From Rhodovastum atsumiense (lineage in GTDB: Bacteria > Pseudomonadota > Alphaproteobacteria > Acetobacterales > Acetobacteraceae): a stretch of DNA of 64,000 nt. Shown piece by piece: positions 15,920-26,722 of this stretch. A program made the position numbers and the translations under genes. Positions within the stretch are counted from its first letter, which is position 1. Each line of letters starts with the position of its first letter. The notes under the pieces are model-generated. The model was not told the origin of the DNA, ran no database searches, and worked only from the letters and a program-made list of their open reading frames with translations. The stretch covers positions 1,231,001 to 1,295,000 of the forward strand of contig NZ_OW485601.1 of NCBI RefSeq assembly GCF_937425535.1, in the 5' to 3' direction.

Positions 15920-17671
15920 CTAACGAGCAGCCGACAGTACCTCACCGATATCACCGCCGGGATCAATGCCGAGCACGTGGCGGCTGTGCCAGAGCGCATA
16001 GAACAACAGACTCCAGGCCGGCTGCGGCGCAGCCTCAGCCGAAGCGAACGCGGCCCGCACCCGTTCCGCTGGCACCACTTCGGCGATCCCCGGCTGCGCC
16101 GCCACCAGTTCACCCAGCATCGCCGCATCAGCCGCCATCCACGCACCGACCGGCGGCTTGAATCCCTTCTTGCGCGCCCAGGCCCCCGCTTCGGGGAAGG
16201 CGCGGGCCAGCCAGGCGCGCAGCAGCACCTTGCCGAAGCGCAGGCCCCCCTTCCGGGAATCGGGCAACCGGAAAGCGAAGCCGGCCACCACCGGATCCAG
16301 GAACGGCGTGCGGCCTTCCACCCCATGCACCATCAGGCAACGATCCAGCTTGCCCAGCAGGTCGTTGGGCAGCCATTCCGCAATGTCGATCGCCTGCGTC
16401 ACCTGCAGCGGCGACCGGTCCCCCGTCCCGGCGGCCGCTTCCGCCTCCACCAGCCCTTCCCGCCAGCCGGCCAGTTCCCGCGCCTCGCCGAACAGGCCCT
16501 TCGTACGCGGCGGCCGGGTCAGCCAGCGCAGCGGCGCCCGCCGCTTGCGATAGCGGGAATAGCCGCCGAACAACTCGTCCGCGCCCTCTCCGCACAGCGT
16601 CACCTTCAACCCATCCGCCCGCGCCGCCCGCCCGAGCATCCAGGTCGGCAACACCGCCGCATCCGCCGTCGGATCATCGATCGCCGCCGCGATCCGCGGC
16701 GCGAAGGCCGTGAAGTCGCGCCGGCTCATTTCCAGCCGATGGCATTCGGCGCCCATCGCGGTCGCCAGCCGCTCGGCCTCGCGGCTTTCGTCGACCGCGC
16801 CCCCCCCCTCCCAGCCACAGGTCAGGACGCGGATGCGCGTCCCCGCGGCGCGCGTCATCAGCGCCAGCAACGCCGAGGAATCGATCCCGCCGGACAGGAA
16901 CAGCCCATACGGCACGTCCGAGCGCAGATGCACCGCGGTGCTGTCCAGCAACACCCGCTCCAGCTCCGCGAGGGCGGCGCCGCGGCCGATCGCGACCGGG
17001 GGGCCATCGGGCAGCGCGGCGCGCCGGCGGCGTTCCACCACCTCCCCGCCCTCGATCACCAGCGTCTCGCCCGGCAGCACCCGCCGCACCCCCGGAAAGA
17101 TGGTGTCGGCACCGGTGGTGAACTTGAGCTGCAGCAGCTCGGCCCGGCGCAGCGGATCGACCGTGGCCGGCACCAGTCCCGCCGCGCACAGCGCCTGCGG
17201 CTCCGAGGCGAAGGCGAACAGCAACGAGGTCTGCAGGTAATATAACGGCTTGATGCCGAACGGATCGCGCGCCAGCACCAGCCGCCGCCGGCGCGGATCG
17301 TGGATGGCGATCGCGTACATGCCGCGCAGCGCCTCGGCGAAGCCGATGCCATCGCGCTCGTAGAGGAACACGGCCGGCTCGCAGTCGGACCGGGTGCGGA
17401 ACGGCGTGCCGGCCATGGCCGCCCGCAATTCGATGTTGTTGTAGATTTCCCCGTTGGCCACCAGCGCCGCCCCGCCGGGCGCGAACAAGGGCTGGTCGCC
17501 GGTCTGCAGGTCGATGATGGCGAGCCGGTTGTGCAACAAGGCCACCCCGTCGCGCAGCAACCGCCCGCGCCCGTCCGGGCCACGATGGGCCAGGGCCTGT
17601 TCCAGCCGGTCCAGCAGCACGGAATCGGGCCCGGCCCCATCCCGCGTCATCACGCCCGCGATTCCGCACAT
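15920..17671 (-). CDS. asnB: Asparagine synthase (glutamine-hydrolysing)
   Basis: A 583-aa enzyme with an N-terminal class II glutamine amidotransferase domain (MCGIAGV, nucleophile Cys2; NGEIYNN) and a C-terminal ATP-pyrophosphatase synthetase domain (FLSGGIDSSALLAL PP-loop; GEGADELFGGY). It converts aspartate and glutamine to asparagine, but many copies inside polysaccharide clusters amidate sugar acids or modify glycans instead. It sits between an O-antigen-ligase-like gene and two glycosyltransferases, so a glycan role is a real alternative. The start at 17671 is fixed by the required Cys2. It is divergent from the GT9 gene with 60 nt between starts and has a hairpin repeat right after its stop. 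Confidence 0.9.
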   Translation of the reverse strand: MCGIAGVMTRDGAGPDSVLLDRLEQALAHRGPDGRGRLLRDGVALLHNRLAIIDLQTGDQPLFAPGGAALVANGEIYNNIELRAAMAGTPFRTRSDCEPAVFLYERDGIGFAEALRGMYAIAIHDPRRRRLVLARDPFGIKPLYYLQTSLLFAFASEPQALCAAGLVPATVDPLRRAELLQLKFTTGADTIFPGVRRVLPGETLVIEGGEVVERRRRAALPDGPPVAIGRGAALAELERVLLDSTAVHLRSDVPYGLFLSGGIDSSALLALMTRAAGTRIRVLTCGWEGGGAVDESREAERLATAMGAECHRLEMSRRDFTAFAPRIAAAIDDPTADAAVLPTWMLGRAARADGLKVTLCGEGADELFGGYSRYRKRRAPLRWLTRPPRTKGLFGEARELAGWREGLVEAEAAAGTGDRSPLQVTQAIDIAEWLPNDLLGKLDRCLMVHGVEGRTPFLDPVVAGFAFRLPDSRKGGLRFGKVLLRAWLARAFPEAGAWARKKGFKPPVGAWMAADAAMLGELVAAQPGIAEVVPAERVRAAFASAEAAPQPAWSLLFYALWHSRHVLGIDPGGDIGEVLSAAR

Positions 17672-17731
17672 GGCAACGGGGCTTACAACGCCCCGCGCAC
17701 GCGCGCCAGCAACGTGCTATCGCCGGCATTC

Positions 17732-18625
17732 ATGCGAATCCTGTTCGTGACGTCCAACCGGATCGGCGACGCGGTACTCTCGACCGGACTGCTCGATCAC
17801 CTGCTGCGGACCTGCCCGGAGGCCCGCTTCACCGTCGCCTGCGGTCCGGTGGCCGAGGGCGTGTTCATCCGCATGCCCAGGCTCGAACGCCTGATCGTGA
17901 TGGAGAAACGACCCTGGGGCCGGCACTGGCTGCCGCTCTGGGCCCATGCCGCCAGCCGGGTCTGGGACCTGGTGGTGGACATCCGTGGCTCCGGCCTGTC
18001 CTGGATGGTGCCGACCCGCCGGCGCGCGGTGATGCGGCGCTCGCCCGGGCACAAGATCGCGCAGCTTGGCGCGATCCTGGGGCTCGACCCGCCGCCCTTG
18101 CCGGTCACCTGGACCGCCCCCGAGGACCGGGCCCGCGCCGCCGCCCTGCTGCCGCCGGGACCGCTGGTCGCGCTGGGCCCGACCGCCAACTGGACCGGCA
18201 AGGTCTGGCCGGCGGACCGTTTCGTGGCGCTGCATCGCGCGCTCAGTGCCGACGGCCCGCTGCGCGGTGCCCGCCCGGTGATCCTGGCCGGGCCGGGCGA
18301 GCAGGAACGCGCGCTGGCGGCGCCGGTGCTGGCCGCCCTGCCCGACGCGGTCGACCTGTGCGGCCGCCTGTCCTTGCCGGAAGCGGCCGCGGTGCTGACC
18401 GGAAGCGGGCTGTTCGTGGGCAACGATTCCGGCCTGATGCACCTGGCCGCGGCCGCGGGGACCCCGACACTCGGCCTGTTCGGCCCCACCCCGGCCGAGG
18501 AATACAGCCCCGCCGGCCGCCATACCGCGATCGCACGCGCGCAAGGTCCCGCCATGCAAGACCTGTCCGTTGCCGCCGCGCTGACGGCGGCGCAAAGCCT
18601 GATCGCCACGGCGGTCCCGGCATGA
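17732..18625 (+). CDS. Glycosyltransferase family 9 (heptosyltransferase-like)
   Basis: A 297-aa GT-B enzyme of the ADP-heptose:LPS heptosyltransferase family, which adds heptose in LPS inner-core assembly. It starts MRILFVTSNRIGDAVLSTGL, the classic family N-terminus with the catalytic Asp in the GDA(V/I) motif. The C-terminal donor site reads VGNDSGLMHLAAAAGTPTL followed by LFGPT, also diagnostic. The ATG at 17732 is chosen for that N-terminus. Its stop overlaps the next glycosyltransferase by 4 nt (ATGA), so the two are coupled. The sugar donor cannot be fixed from sequence. Confidence 0.87.
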   Translation: MRILFVTSNRIGDAVLSTGLLDHLLRTCPEARFTVACGPVAEGVFIRMPRLERLIVMEKRPWGRHWLPLWAHAASRVWDLVVDIRGSGLSWMVPTRRRAVMRRSPGHKIAQLGAILGLDPPPLPVTWTAPEDRARAAALLPPGPLVALGPTANWTGKVWPADRFVALHRALSADGPLRGARPVILAGPGEQERALAAPVLAALPDAVDLCGRLSLPEAAAVLTGSGLFVGNDSGLMHLAAAAGTPTLGLFGPTPAEEYSPAGRHTAIARAQGPAMQDLSVAAALTAAQSLIATAVPA

Positions 18626-19638
18626 CCCGCGTGGCCCACGTCATGGCCGGCGCCCGCAACGGCGGCGCCGAGCTGTTCTTCGAGCGGCTGTGCCTCGCCC
18701 TGCATGCCGCCGGCGATCAGGTGCTGCCGGTCATCCGCACCGACACCGTCCGGGCGGCCCGGCTGCGCGCGGGCGGGCTGGAGCCGGCGCAATTCCCTTT
18801 CGGCACCCCGCTGGATCTGCTGACCCGGCTGCGCCTCGGCCGCGCCCTGCGCGGCTTCGCCCCGCGCGTGGTGGTGAGCTGGATGAACCGCGCCAACCTG
18901 CACACGCCGCGCGGCGACTGGGTGTCGGTGGGACGGCTGGGGGGGTATTACGATCTGCGCTACTACCGGCGCTGCGATCACCTGGTCGGCAACACCCGCG
19001 GCATCGTGGCCTGGCTGCGCCGCCAGGGCTGGACCGAGGCGCGCACCCATTACCTGCCGAATTTCGTCACCGATTTCGCCGCGACACCCCCGGCCGCGGA
19101 CCTCCCGTCCGGGCGGCCGCTGCTGCTCGGGCTCGGGCGGCTGCACACCGACAAGGGATTCGACGTCGCCATCCGGGCGCTGCCGCATGTGCCCGGCGCG
19201 GTGCTGGCCATCGCCGGCGAGGGGCCGGAACTGCGGGCGCTGCAGACCCTGGCCCGGCGCGAGGGCGTGGCCCAGCGCGTGCGCTTCCTGGGCTGGCGCC
19301 ACGATGCCGGGGCATTGCTCAAGGCCGCCGACCTGTTCGTCTGCTCGAGCCGCATCGAGCCGCTCGGCAACATGGTGATCGAGGCCTGGTCGGCCGGCTG
19401 CCCGCTGGTGGCCGCCGCGGCGGCGGGCCCGGCCGAACTGGTGCGCGATGGCGAGGACGGGCTGCTGGTCGGCAGCGAGGACCCGCTGGCCCTGGCCGAG
19501 GCGATCGGCGCCCTGCTGGAAAGCCCGGCCCGGCGCGCGGCCCTGGCGCAAACCGGACGGGCGCGTTTCGAGGCGGAGTTCGCGCTCACCCCGGTGGTCG
19601 CACGTTGGCAGCGCTTCCTGGCGGAGGTCGGAAACTGA
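18622..19638 (+). CDS. Glycosyltransferase family 4
   Basis: A 338-aa GT-B glycosyltransferase. The N-terminal acceptor domain starts MTRVAHVMAGARNGGAELFF, with the glycine-rich loop typical of GT4. The C-terminal donor domain contains GLGRLHTDKGFDVAIRAL, VCSSRIEPLGNMVIEAWSAG (the E-x7-E-like motif) and GPAELVRDGEDGLLV. It probably adds a hexose to an LPS or exopolysaccharide intermediate at the cytosolic face. It is coupled to the GT9 gene by an ATGA overlap. Donor and acceptor are unknown. Confidence 0.87.
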   Translation: MTRVAHVMAGARNGGAELFFERLCLALHAAGDQVLPVIRTDTVRAARLRAGGLEPAQFPFGTPLDLLTRLRLGRALRGFAPRVVVSWMNRANLHTPRGDWVSVGRLGGYYDLRYYRRCDHLVGNTRGIVAWLRRQGWTEARTHYLPNFVTDFAATPPAADLPSGRPLLLGLGRLHTDKGFDVAIRALPHVPGAVLAIAGEGPELRALQTLARREGVAQRVRFLGWRHDAGALLKAADLFVCSSRIEPLGNMVIEAWSAGCPLVAAAAAGPAELVRDGEDGLLVGSEDPLALAEAIGALLESPARRAALAQTGRARFEAEFALTPVVARWQRFLAEVGN

Positions 19639-19667
19639 TACCGCGAGCCCGCCGGACGTCGCCGTGA

Positions 19668-20009
19668 TCAGCCGCGGTGCCGCAACCGCGTGCGCTGCAA
19701 GGCCAGGCCGGTCACCGTCAGCAGGACGCCACCGTCACTGAGTTCGATGATCTTCGACACCATCCCGCGTTGCTGCAGCAGATCAATCGCCGCGGCGACG
19801 CGGGCCGGTTCACTGGTAATCCGGGCACGGCGCAACGCCGCCTCCACATCGGCCTGGCCGTGACGGCTGCGCAGCGCCATCTCGGTCAGGGCCGCCAGCA
19901 CCGTCATCGCCAGCATCTCGCTTCCCGCCGCCTCCGGCGAACCGGCCGCTGCCGGTGCCACCGCAGCCGCGTCAGCCGTCACCGGCGGGAATTGCACATC
20001 CTGAAGCAC
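19668..20009 (-). CDS. Hypothetical protein, possible winged-helix
   Basis: About 113 aa if the GTG at 20009 is used. That start has GAGGGA seven bases upstream and is preferred to the longer TTG-initiated frame reaching 20093. I do not recognise the family. An Ala/Pro-rich N-terminal third is followed by a compact alpha/beta part (ADVEAALRRARI, DLLQQRGMVSKIIEL, SDGGVLLTVTGLAL) that looks like a winged-helix or DUF fold. It lies about 110 nt downstream of the response regulator on the same strand, so it could be co-transcribed or be under that system's control. The start remains uncertain. Confidence 0.5.
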   Translation of the reverse strand: MLQDVQFPPVTADAAAVAPAAAGSPEAAGSEMLAMTVLAALTEMALRSRHGQADVEAALRRARITSEPARVAAAIDLLQQRGMVSKIIELSDGGVLLTVTGLALQRTRLRHRG

Positions 20010-20119
20010 GGTCTGGTCCCTCGGCCACAGGCACAACGCCTTATGGTTGATAGTTCCAAACTGTTGCACGCGTGCCGGGGGCGGCAAAGGCAAACATTTG
20101 TATCTTCACGCGGAAGTTA

Positions 20120-20815
20120 TCACCCAAGGGGAACTTTCGGGACGATACCTGCAGCCAGCGCGATGCGAACCACTTCGGCGAGGCTGTGGCAGGCCAGCTT
20201 TTCCATGACGTTGGCGCGATGGATCTCCACGGTGCGTGGACTGATCCCCAGTTCGTGTGCGATCGCCTTGTTGGGCCGCCCCTCGACCAGCAGCAGCAGG
20301 ACGTCGTGTTCGCGCGGGGTCAGCGCCGCGATCCGGGCAGAGGCGGCCTCGGCGGTCGATTGCTGCTGGCGCACGTCCTCCATGCGGGTGAGCGCCGCGC
20401 GCACCGCCCGCATGATGTCCTCCCCCGAATAGGGTTTCTCGATCAGGTCGACCGCCCCGGCCTTCATGGCGCGCACCGCCAGCGGCACGTCGGCATGGCC
20501 GGTCACCACGATCACCGGATGCGGCACGCCACGCGCGGCGAGCTCGGCCTGCAAGGCCAGCCCGTCCATGCCGGGCATGCGCACATCCACGATCAGGCAG
20601 CCCGGCGCGAGTCGGTCGGCCGCGGCCAGCAGCGCCTCGGCCGAAGCGTAGGTCGTGCTGACATAGCCGAACGAGGTGAGCAGCAGGGCGAGCGAGCGCC
20701 GCACTGCCTCGTCGTCGTCCACCACGTGCACCACATAGGCGGGCTTGCCGGCGTCACCCGCCACGGTGTCGGCGCCGGCCGGAGCCCCCCCCGATTCTCC
20801 TTGTGATCTGCTCAT
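20120..20815 (-). CDS. FixJ/NarL-type response regulator
   Basis: A 231-aa two-domain regulator. The receiver domain (about residues 26-145) has the acidic pocket DDD at 33-35, phospho-acceptor Asp77 in IVDVRMPGMDG, and Lys127 in IEKPY. The VTGHADVPLAVRAMKAGA stretch is characteristic of the FixJ/TodT branch. The C-terminal LuxR-type helix-turn-helix reads LTPREHDVLLLLVEGRPNKA and ISPRTVEIHRANVMEKL. It should activate transcription when phosphorylated by the kinase encoded just upstream, whose stop overlaps this ATG by 4 nt. The target genes are not evident from the sequence. Confidence 0.92.
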   Translation of the reverse strand: MSRSQGESGGAPAGADTVAGDAGKPAYVVHVVDDDEAVRRSLALLLTSFGYVSTTYASAEALLAAADRLAPGCLIVDVRMPGMDGLALQAELAARGVPHPVIVVTGHADVPLAVRAMKAGAVDLIEKPYSGEDIMRAVRAALTRMEDVRQQQSTAEAASARIAALTPREHDVLLLLVEGRPNKAIAHELGISPRTVEIHRANVMEKLACHSLAEVVRIALAAGIVPKVPLG

Positions 20816-23097
20816 CCGATTGCTCCAGGCTGACGGGCGGGCGGCAGCACGATGCGGAACACGGTGCCGTCCGGCCCGGTCTCTGCGCAGAGGCGGCCGC
20901 CATGGCCCTCGATGATGGTGCTGCAGATCGCCAGTCCAATGCCCATGCCATCGGGCTTGGTGCTGACGAAGGGTTCGAACAGGCGGGCGCGCACTTCCAC
21001 CGGCAGGCCGGGGCCATTGTCGACGACAGCGATCTCGACCTCACCCTGCGCCGCGGTGGCGGCGGAAAGCACGATGCTTCCCCCGGCCTTGTCACCGCCC
21101 CCGGCCTCCGGCTGTCCCCGGATCGCCTCGGCGGCGTTGCGGACGAGATTGAGCAGGACCTGCTGGATCTGGGTGCGGTCGGCCATGGCCCAGAGCGGGC
21201 CATCGGGCCGGTGCACCACCAGCCGGATGGGGCCGAGAATGGCGCTGGCATGCACCAGGTCCTCGGCCTCGCCGAGCAGTTCGCCCAGCTCGACCAGCCG
21301 CAGTTCCGCCTCGCCCCGGCTGACGAACTCGCGCAGGCGCCGGACGATCTCGCCGGCGCGCTGCACCTGGGTGCCGGCCTCGCCCAGCGCCGCCGGCACC
21401 GTCTCCTGCAGCTCGGCCGAGGGCGTGCCATGCGCGAGCATCCGCCGGATCGCCGCCATGAAGTTGCTGGCCGCGGCCAGCGGCTGGTTCAGCTCGTGCG
21501 CGAGCCCGCTGGCCATCGCCCCCATCGCCGAGAGCCGGGTGACCCGCAGCAATTCGGCCTGGGCAGCGCGCAACCGCGCCTCGGCGGCACGCTGGTCGGC
21601 CACGTCGCGCATCACCGAAACGACGCCGCTCACCTCGCCGCGCGGACCGCGCCAGGGCGATTTGGTGATCGAGAAACTGCGCTGCCCGCCATCGGCGGGC
21701 GTCCACGGTGCCTCGATGGTCACCGGGGTGGCCGTGGCCAGCACCTCGCGATCCGCCTGTTCCATCTGCGCGGCCAGCTCGGCGGGGAACAGCTCGGCGG
21801 GATGCCGCCCGAGCACCCGCCACTCGTCCTCGCCCATGCCGTGTGCGGCGAGGCCGGCGCGGTTGACCAGCACGTAGCGGCCGGTGCGATCGGTCACATG
21901 AATGATATCCGCCGTCCCGTTGACCACCGAGGCGAGCAGCTCGGCGCCGGTGCGGGCCTCCCGCAGGGCGATCCGCTCGGTTTCCTGGCGGCGGCGCAGC
22001 ATCGATTCGGCGCGGAGCTGGGCCGCGCGCAGGGCCTCGAGCTCGGCCACGAGAAACGGCCGCGTCGCGGCCGGCGGATCGATGCCGGCGGTGATCGCCT
22101 GGGCCCGGGTGCCGAGCAGGGTGATCGGCTGCACCAGCCGCGCCGCCAGCCAGAGCGCCAGGCAGACGGCGAAGGCCGCGACCAGCGCGAAGGCGCCGGC
22201 GTGGTGCAGCAGCGGCTGCGACCAGATGACGCGGGTGTCCGGCAGCTTCTGGCTGACCACTACGAGCCAGTCCGGGGCGACGGCGATGCGCGCGAAGGCA
22301 TGCACCATGGGGGTGCCGTCCGCGGCGGCCCCCTCCGCATGGCCGGTGACACGGCCATTGGCGGCGGCCAGCAGCCCCAGCGGGTGTCCCAGGTCCGGCC
22401 CATCCGCGACCGGGCGACGCGCCGCCACAGTTCCGGCCGCATCGAGCACATCGACCGCGACATCCGCCGCCAGGCCCTGGCGCTCGATCATCTGCAGCAG
22501 CCGGGGTTCGGTCAGCAGGGTATCGATCACGCCGACGATGCTGCCGTCGCGCAGCACCGGGACGGCCAGCGCGGCGGCGGACTGCACGGCATTCCGTGCC
22601 GTCACGTTGACCAGCCCGGCCCGCAGCGAGGCCGGCATGTCGCCCGTCCCGCCCGTCCCGCCCGGTGCGGCATCGGCGGCGGTGCAGAGCGGCGCCTCGG
22701 CCGGCGCACTCGCCGGGCGGGCCTGCACCCGCGCGGTGCCGTTGGGCCCCCGCAACACCAGGCGGGCATCGATCGAACGCGCCAGATCGGCGGCCCGCGC
22801 ACGATAGGCGGCCTGGCGATCGGGCCCCTCCAGATCGGGACCGGGCCCCAGCGCCGCCAGCGCCAGCGCCAGACCGGCAATGTCACGGTCGATGGTCAGC
22901 GCCACTCCCCTTGCGGCGGCTTCGAGGCCACGTTCCTGTTCGGCCCGCTGCATTGCGACGTCGTCGGCCAGATCGACGAAGCTGATCAGGGCGGCGGGCA
23001 GGAGGATGGCAAGCGCCAGGCCAAGCAGGCAGCTCCGCAGGCTCACGCTGATATGTACGCGAGCGCTGGCCGACCCACCCATGGATCGACCGGTCAT
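20812..23097 (-). CDS. PAS-containing sensor histidine kinase (FixL/DctB type)
   Basis: A 761-aa membrane kinase. A membrane helix near residues 18-45 is followed by a roughly 250-residue extracytoplasmic, cache-like sensor region, a second helix near residue 300, and a HAMP-like linker. Next come a PAS domain (about 385-500), the dimerisation domain with phospho-acceptor His534 in GLAHELNQPLAAA, and the HATPase domain (LNLVRNAAEAI, VVDNGPGLP, GMGIGLAIC). The HELNQPL motif is typical of FixL/DctB relatives. It is coupled to the FixJ-type regulator by ATGA. No haem-binding His pattern of true FixL is obvious, so the ligand is unknown. Confidence 0.9.
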   Translation of the reverse strand: MTGRSMGGSASARVHISVSLRSCLLGLALAILLPAALISFVDLADDVAMQRAEQERGLEAAARGVALTIDRDIAGLALALAALGPGPDLEGPDRQAAYRARAADLARSIDARLVLRGPNGTARVQARPASAPAEAPLCTAADAAPGGTGGTGDMPASLRAGLVNVTARNAVQSAAALAVPVLRDGSIVGVIDTLLTEPRLLQMIERQGLAADVAVDVLDAAGTVAARRPVADGPDLGHPLGLLAAANGRVTGHAEGAAADGTPMVHAFARIAVAPDWLVVVSQKLPDTRVIWSQPLLHHAGAFALVAAFAVCLALWLAARLVQPITLLGTRAQAITAGIDPPAATRPFLVAELEALRAAQLRAESMLRRRQETERIALREARTGAELLASVVNGTADIIHVTDRTGRYVLVNRAGLAAHGMGEDEWRVLGRHPAELFPAELAAQMEQADREVLATATPVTIEAPWTPADGGQRSFSITKSPWRGPRGEVSGVVSVMRDVADQRAAEARLRAAQAELLRVTRLSAMGAMASGLAHELNQPLAAASNFMAAIRRMLAHGTPSAELQETVPAALGEAGTQVQRAGEIVRRLREFVSRGEAELRLVELGELLGEAEDLVHASAILGPIRLVVHRPDGPLWAMADRTQIQQVLLNLVRNAAEAIRGQPEAGGGDKAGGSIVLSAATAAQGEVEIAVVDNGPGLPVEVRARLFEPFVSTKPDGMGIGLAICSTIIEGHGGRLCAETGPDGTVFRIVLPPARQPGAIG

Positions 23098-23256
23098 GTC
23101 CAGCGGACGCCAGGGGGGGGCCGAGCCGAGAATGACGTTCTCCAGGACAGCAAATGGTCCTAAGGGGATTATCTCATGCGTGGACGGACGAGGGAACCAC
23201 CCTCGGCCATGGCCACGCTAATGTACTCGCCCCTGGCTGGCGCGGCGGCGCCGGCC

Positions 23257-23487
23257 TCACCGGCGGCGTGCCTCCGGCCCGCGTTGCAGGGCACCGGCCT
23301 CCTGGGGCGGGGCGCGCAGGGCGGCGAGCCGCGCTTCCAGCGCCGCCCGGCTCTCGGGCGGCAGGATCAGGGTCCGCAGGCACCATTGCAGCGCCTCCTG
23401 TCGCTCGGCGGCGGTGGCCTCGGGTGGAACCTCGGTCAGTTCGGCAAGGATGCGTCGGACATCATCGGGGGGCGTGCGACGATGCAT
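23257..23487 (-). CDS. Small hypothetical protein
   Basis: A 76-aa protein with no family I recognise. The ATG at 23487 has AGGAG nine bases upstream, a good ribosome site, which argues that it is real. It is mostly helical and charged (DDVRRILAELTEVPPEATAAER, WCLRTLILPPESRAALEARL), ending in an Arg-rich tail. It lies 159 nt upstream of the histidine kinase on the same strand. It might be a small cytosolic partner, but nothing in the sequence shows a function. Confidence 0.55.
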   Translation of the reverse strand: MHRRTPPDDVRRILAELTEVPPEATAAERQEALQWCLRTLILPPESRAALEARLAALRAPPQEAGALQRGPEARRR

Positions 23488-23701
23488 GCCGGGAGCTCCT
23501 GCTGGTGAGTGTCCGGAAACCACTTTGGCCGGAGCTTGCGGCAGATCTGCGGCGCTGGCAGGGGCGTGGCGGGAACAGATGCGTGAACGCGAATTACGCG
23601 GCAGGGCGATGACCCGGGCCGCGAGGGCGAAACCGGGGCGTCTCCGGCCCTTGCCCTGACCCTGGCTGTCGACGCGAAAACCGGCGGCGTGGCCGGACGG
23701 G

Positions 23702-24187
23702 TCAGGCGCGGGATGGTTTCGGCGTCGTCGTGGGAACGGCGGGGGAACCGGAGACCGGCGGGCCGTAGACGTCCCGGGCCCGCTTGAGGAAGGCGTTCAC
23801 CATCCGCCGCGTCGCCTCGGTGAAAACCACGCCGATGGCGGCCTGCAGGATGCGGCTGCGGAACTCGAAATCCACCCAGAAATCGACCCTGCAGCCGCGC
23901 GGATCCGGCGCGAAGGTCCATTTGTTGTTGAGATAATGGAACGGTCCGCGTTCGTATCGGACACAAATGAAATCAGGCCGTTTCAAGGCGTTGCGACTGG
24001 TGAAGCTCTCGCGAAACGGGCCGAAGCCGATGGTCATGTCGGCGAGCTGCTCAGTCGCGGTGTTCACCCGCAGACGGGCGCCCACACACCATGGCAGGAA
24101 CTGCGGGTAGCGTTCGACATCCGCCACCAGGTCATAAAGCTGTTCCTGCCGATACGGGATGATCCGGGATTCCGCGTGCGTCGGCAT
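23702..24187 (-). CDS. COQ10/RatA-family START-domain protein
   Basis: A 161-aa protein of the polyketide cyclase/START group, close to bacterial RatA and mitochondrial Coq10. Visible signatures are YRQEQLYDLVADVERYPQFLPW at the start (given here in part), FRESFTSRN in the middle and WVDFEFRSRILQAAIG near the end. Coq10 relatives bind ubiquinone-like lipids and support respiration; the RatA toxin function from E. coli is not general. The ATG at 24187 is one base past the lipA stop, so it is co-transcribed with lipA. That lipA neighbour is a common arrangement in alphaproteobacteria and favours the ubiquinone-related role. Confidence 0.85.
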   Translation of the reverse strand: MPTHAESRIIPYRQEQLYDLVADVERYPQFLPWCVGARLRVNTATEQLADMTIGFGPFRESFTSRNALKRPDFICVRYERGPFHYLNNKWTFAPDPRGCRVDFWVDFEFRSRILQAAIGVVFTEATRRMVNAFLKRARDVYGPPVSGSPAVPTTTPKPSRA

Positions 24188-24188
24188 G

Positions 24189-25163
24189 TCAGGCCGCGGT
24201 CCGGCCTGACTTCGCCTCGCGCGCGGCCCGCAACGCCGCGAAATCGGCATCGGCATGATAGGAACTGCGGGTCAGCGGCGTCGCCGACACCAGCAGGAAG
24301 CCCTTTGCCCGGGCCAGGCTTGCATACTCGGCGAAAGCGTCGGGGGTCACGAACTCGGCCACGGCAGCATGTTTCACTGTCGGTTGCAGATACTGCCCCA
24401 GCGTCAGGAAGTCCACGTCCGCGACGCGCAGGTCGTCCATCACCTGCAGGATCTCGGCCTTCCCCTCCCCCAGCCCGACCATCAGGCCGGACTTGGTGAA
24501 GATGGTCGGATCCAGCCGCTTCACCGTGTCGAGCAGGCGCAGCGACTGGAAGTAACGGGCGCCGGGCCGGATCGAAGGATAAAGCCGCGGCACCGTCTCC
24601 AGGTTGTGATTGAACACGTCGGGGCGAGCCTCGACCACCACCTCGACCGCGCCGGGCTTGCGCAGGAAGTCGGGGGTCAGCACCTCGATGGTGGTGTCCG
24701 GGGCGGCGGCGCGGACGGCGCGGATCACCGCGGCGAAATGCGCCGCCCCGCCATCCTCGAGGTCGTCACGATCGACCGAGGTGATCACCACATGCCGCAG
24801 CCCGAGCCGGGCCACCGCATCGGCCACGCGCTGCGGCTCCCCGGCATCGAGCGGGCCGGGCTGGCCGGTGCGCACGTTGCAGAAGCTGCAGGCGCGGGTA
24901 CAGGTGTCCCCCATGATCATCATGGTGGCGTGGCGCTGGCTCCAGCACTCGCCGATGTTCGGGCAGGCCGCCTCCTCGCAGACCGTGTGCAGCCGGTTGC
25001 CGCGCATCAGGTCGCGCGTCTCATTGTAGACCGGATGGGTCGGCGCCTTCACCCGGATCCAGGCGGGCTTGCGCTGGATCGGGTTGTCCGGCCGATGGGC
25101 CTTCTCGGGGTGGCGCAGGGCGGGAGTGCCGGCACTGTGGTCGATCACGAGGCGGGTGGGCAT
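24189..25163 (-). CDS. lipA: Lipoyl synthase
   Basis: A 324-aa radical SAM enzyme that inserts two sulfurs into protein-bound octanoyl groups to make lipoate. Both iron-sulfur motifs are visible: [13 protein letters not shown] for the auxiliary cluster and [10 protein letters not shown] for the radical SAM cluster. Conserved segments [22 protein letters not shown] and SSYHAD follow; the last contains the C-terminal RSSYHAD serine ligand. The ATG at 25163 has AAGGA upstream. It lies in the same direction as lpdA and the pdh genes, supplying the cofactor of PdhB and PdhC. Confidence 0.96.
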   Translation of the reverse strand: MPTRLVIDHSAGTPALRHPEKAHRPDNPIQRKPAWIRVKAPTHPVYNETRDLMRGNRLHTVCEEAACPNIGECWSQRHATMMIMGDTCTRACSFCNVRTGQPGPLDAGEPQRVADAVARLGLRHVVITSVDRDDLEDGGAAHFAAVIRAVRAAAPDTTIEVLTPDFLRKPGAVEVVVEARPDVFNHNLETVPRLYPSIRPGARYFQSLRLLDTVKRLDPTIFTKSGLMVGLGEGKAEILQVMDDLRVADVDFLTLGQYLQPTVKHAAVAEFVTPDAFAEYASLARAKGFLLVSATPLTRSSYHADADFAALRAAREAKSGRTAA

Positions 25164-25311
25164 GCGAAGGTCCTTGGTGTCGGCGTCGCGGGCGATCCGT
25201 CCGGCCCCGGCACCCGACCGCGGCGGGTGCGCCCGCCCACCGGGTCGATCGGAACGCCGGACCTGGAACTCGTGCGGGACCGCGACGGCAGTTTCCGCCG
25301 CGGCCACAGCA

Positions 25312-26709
<1,398 letters not shown>

Positions 26710-26722
26710 TGGTCCCCCTGTC

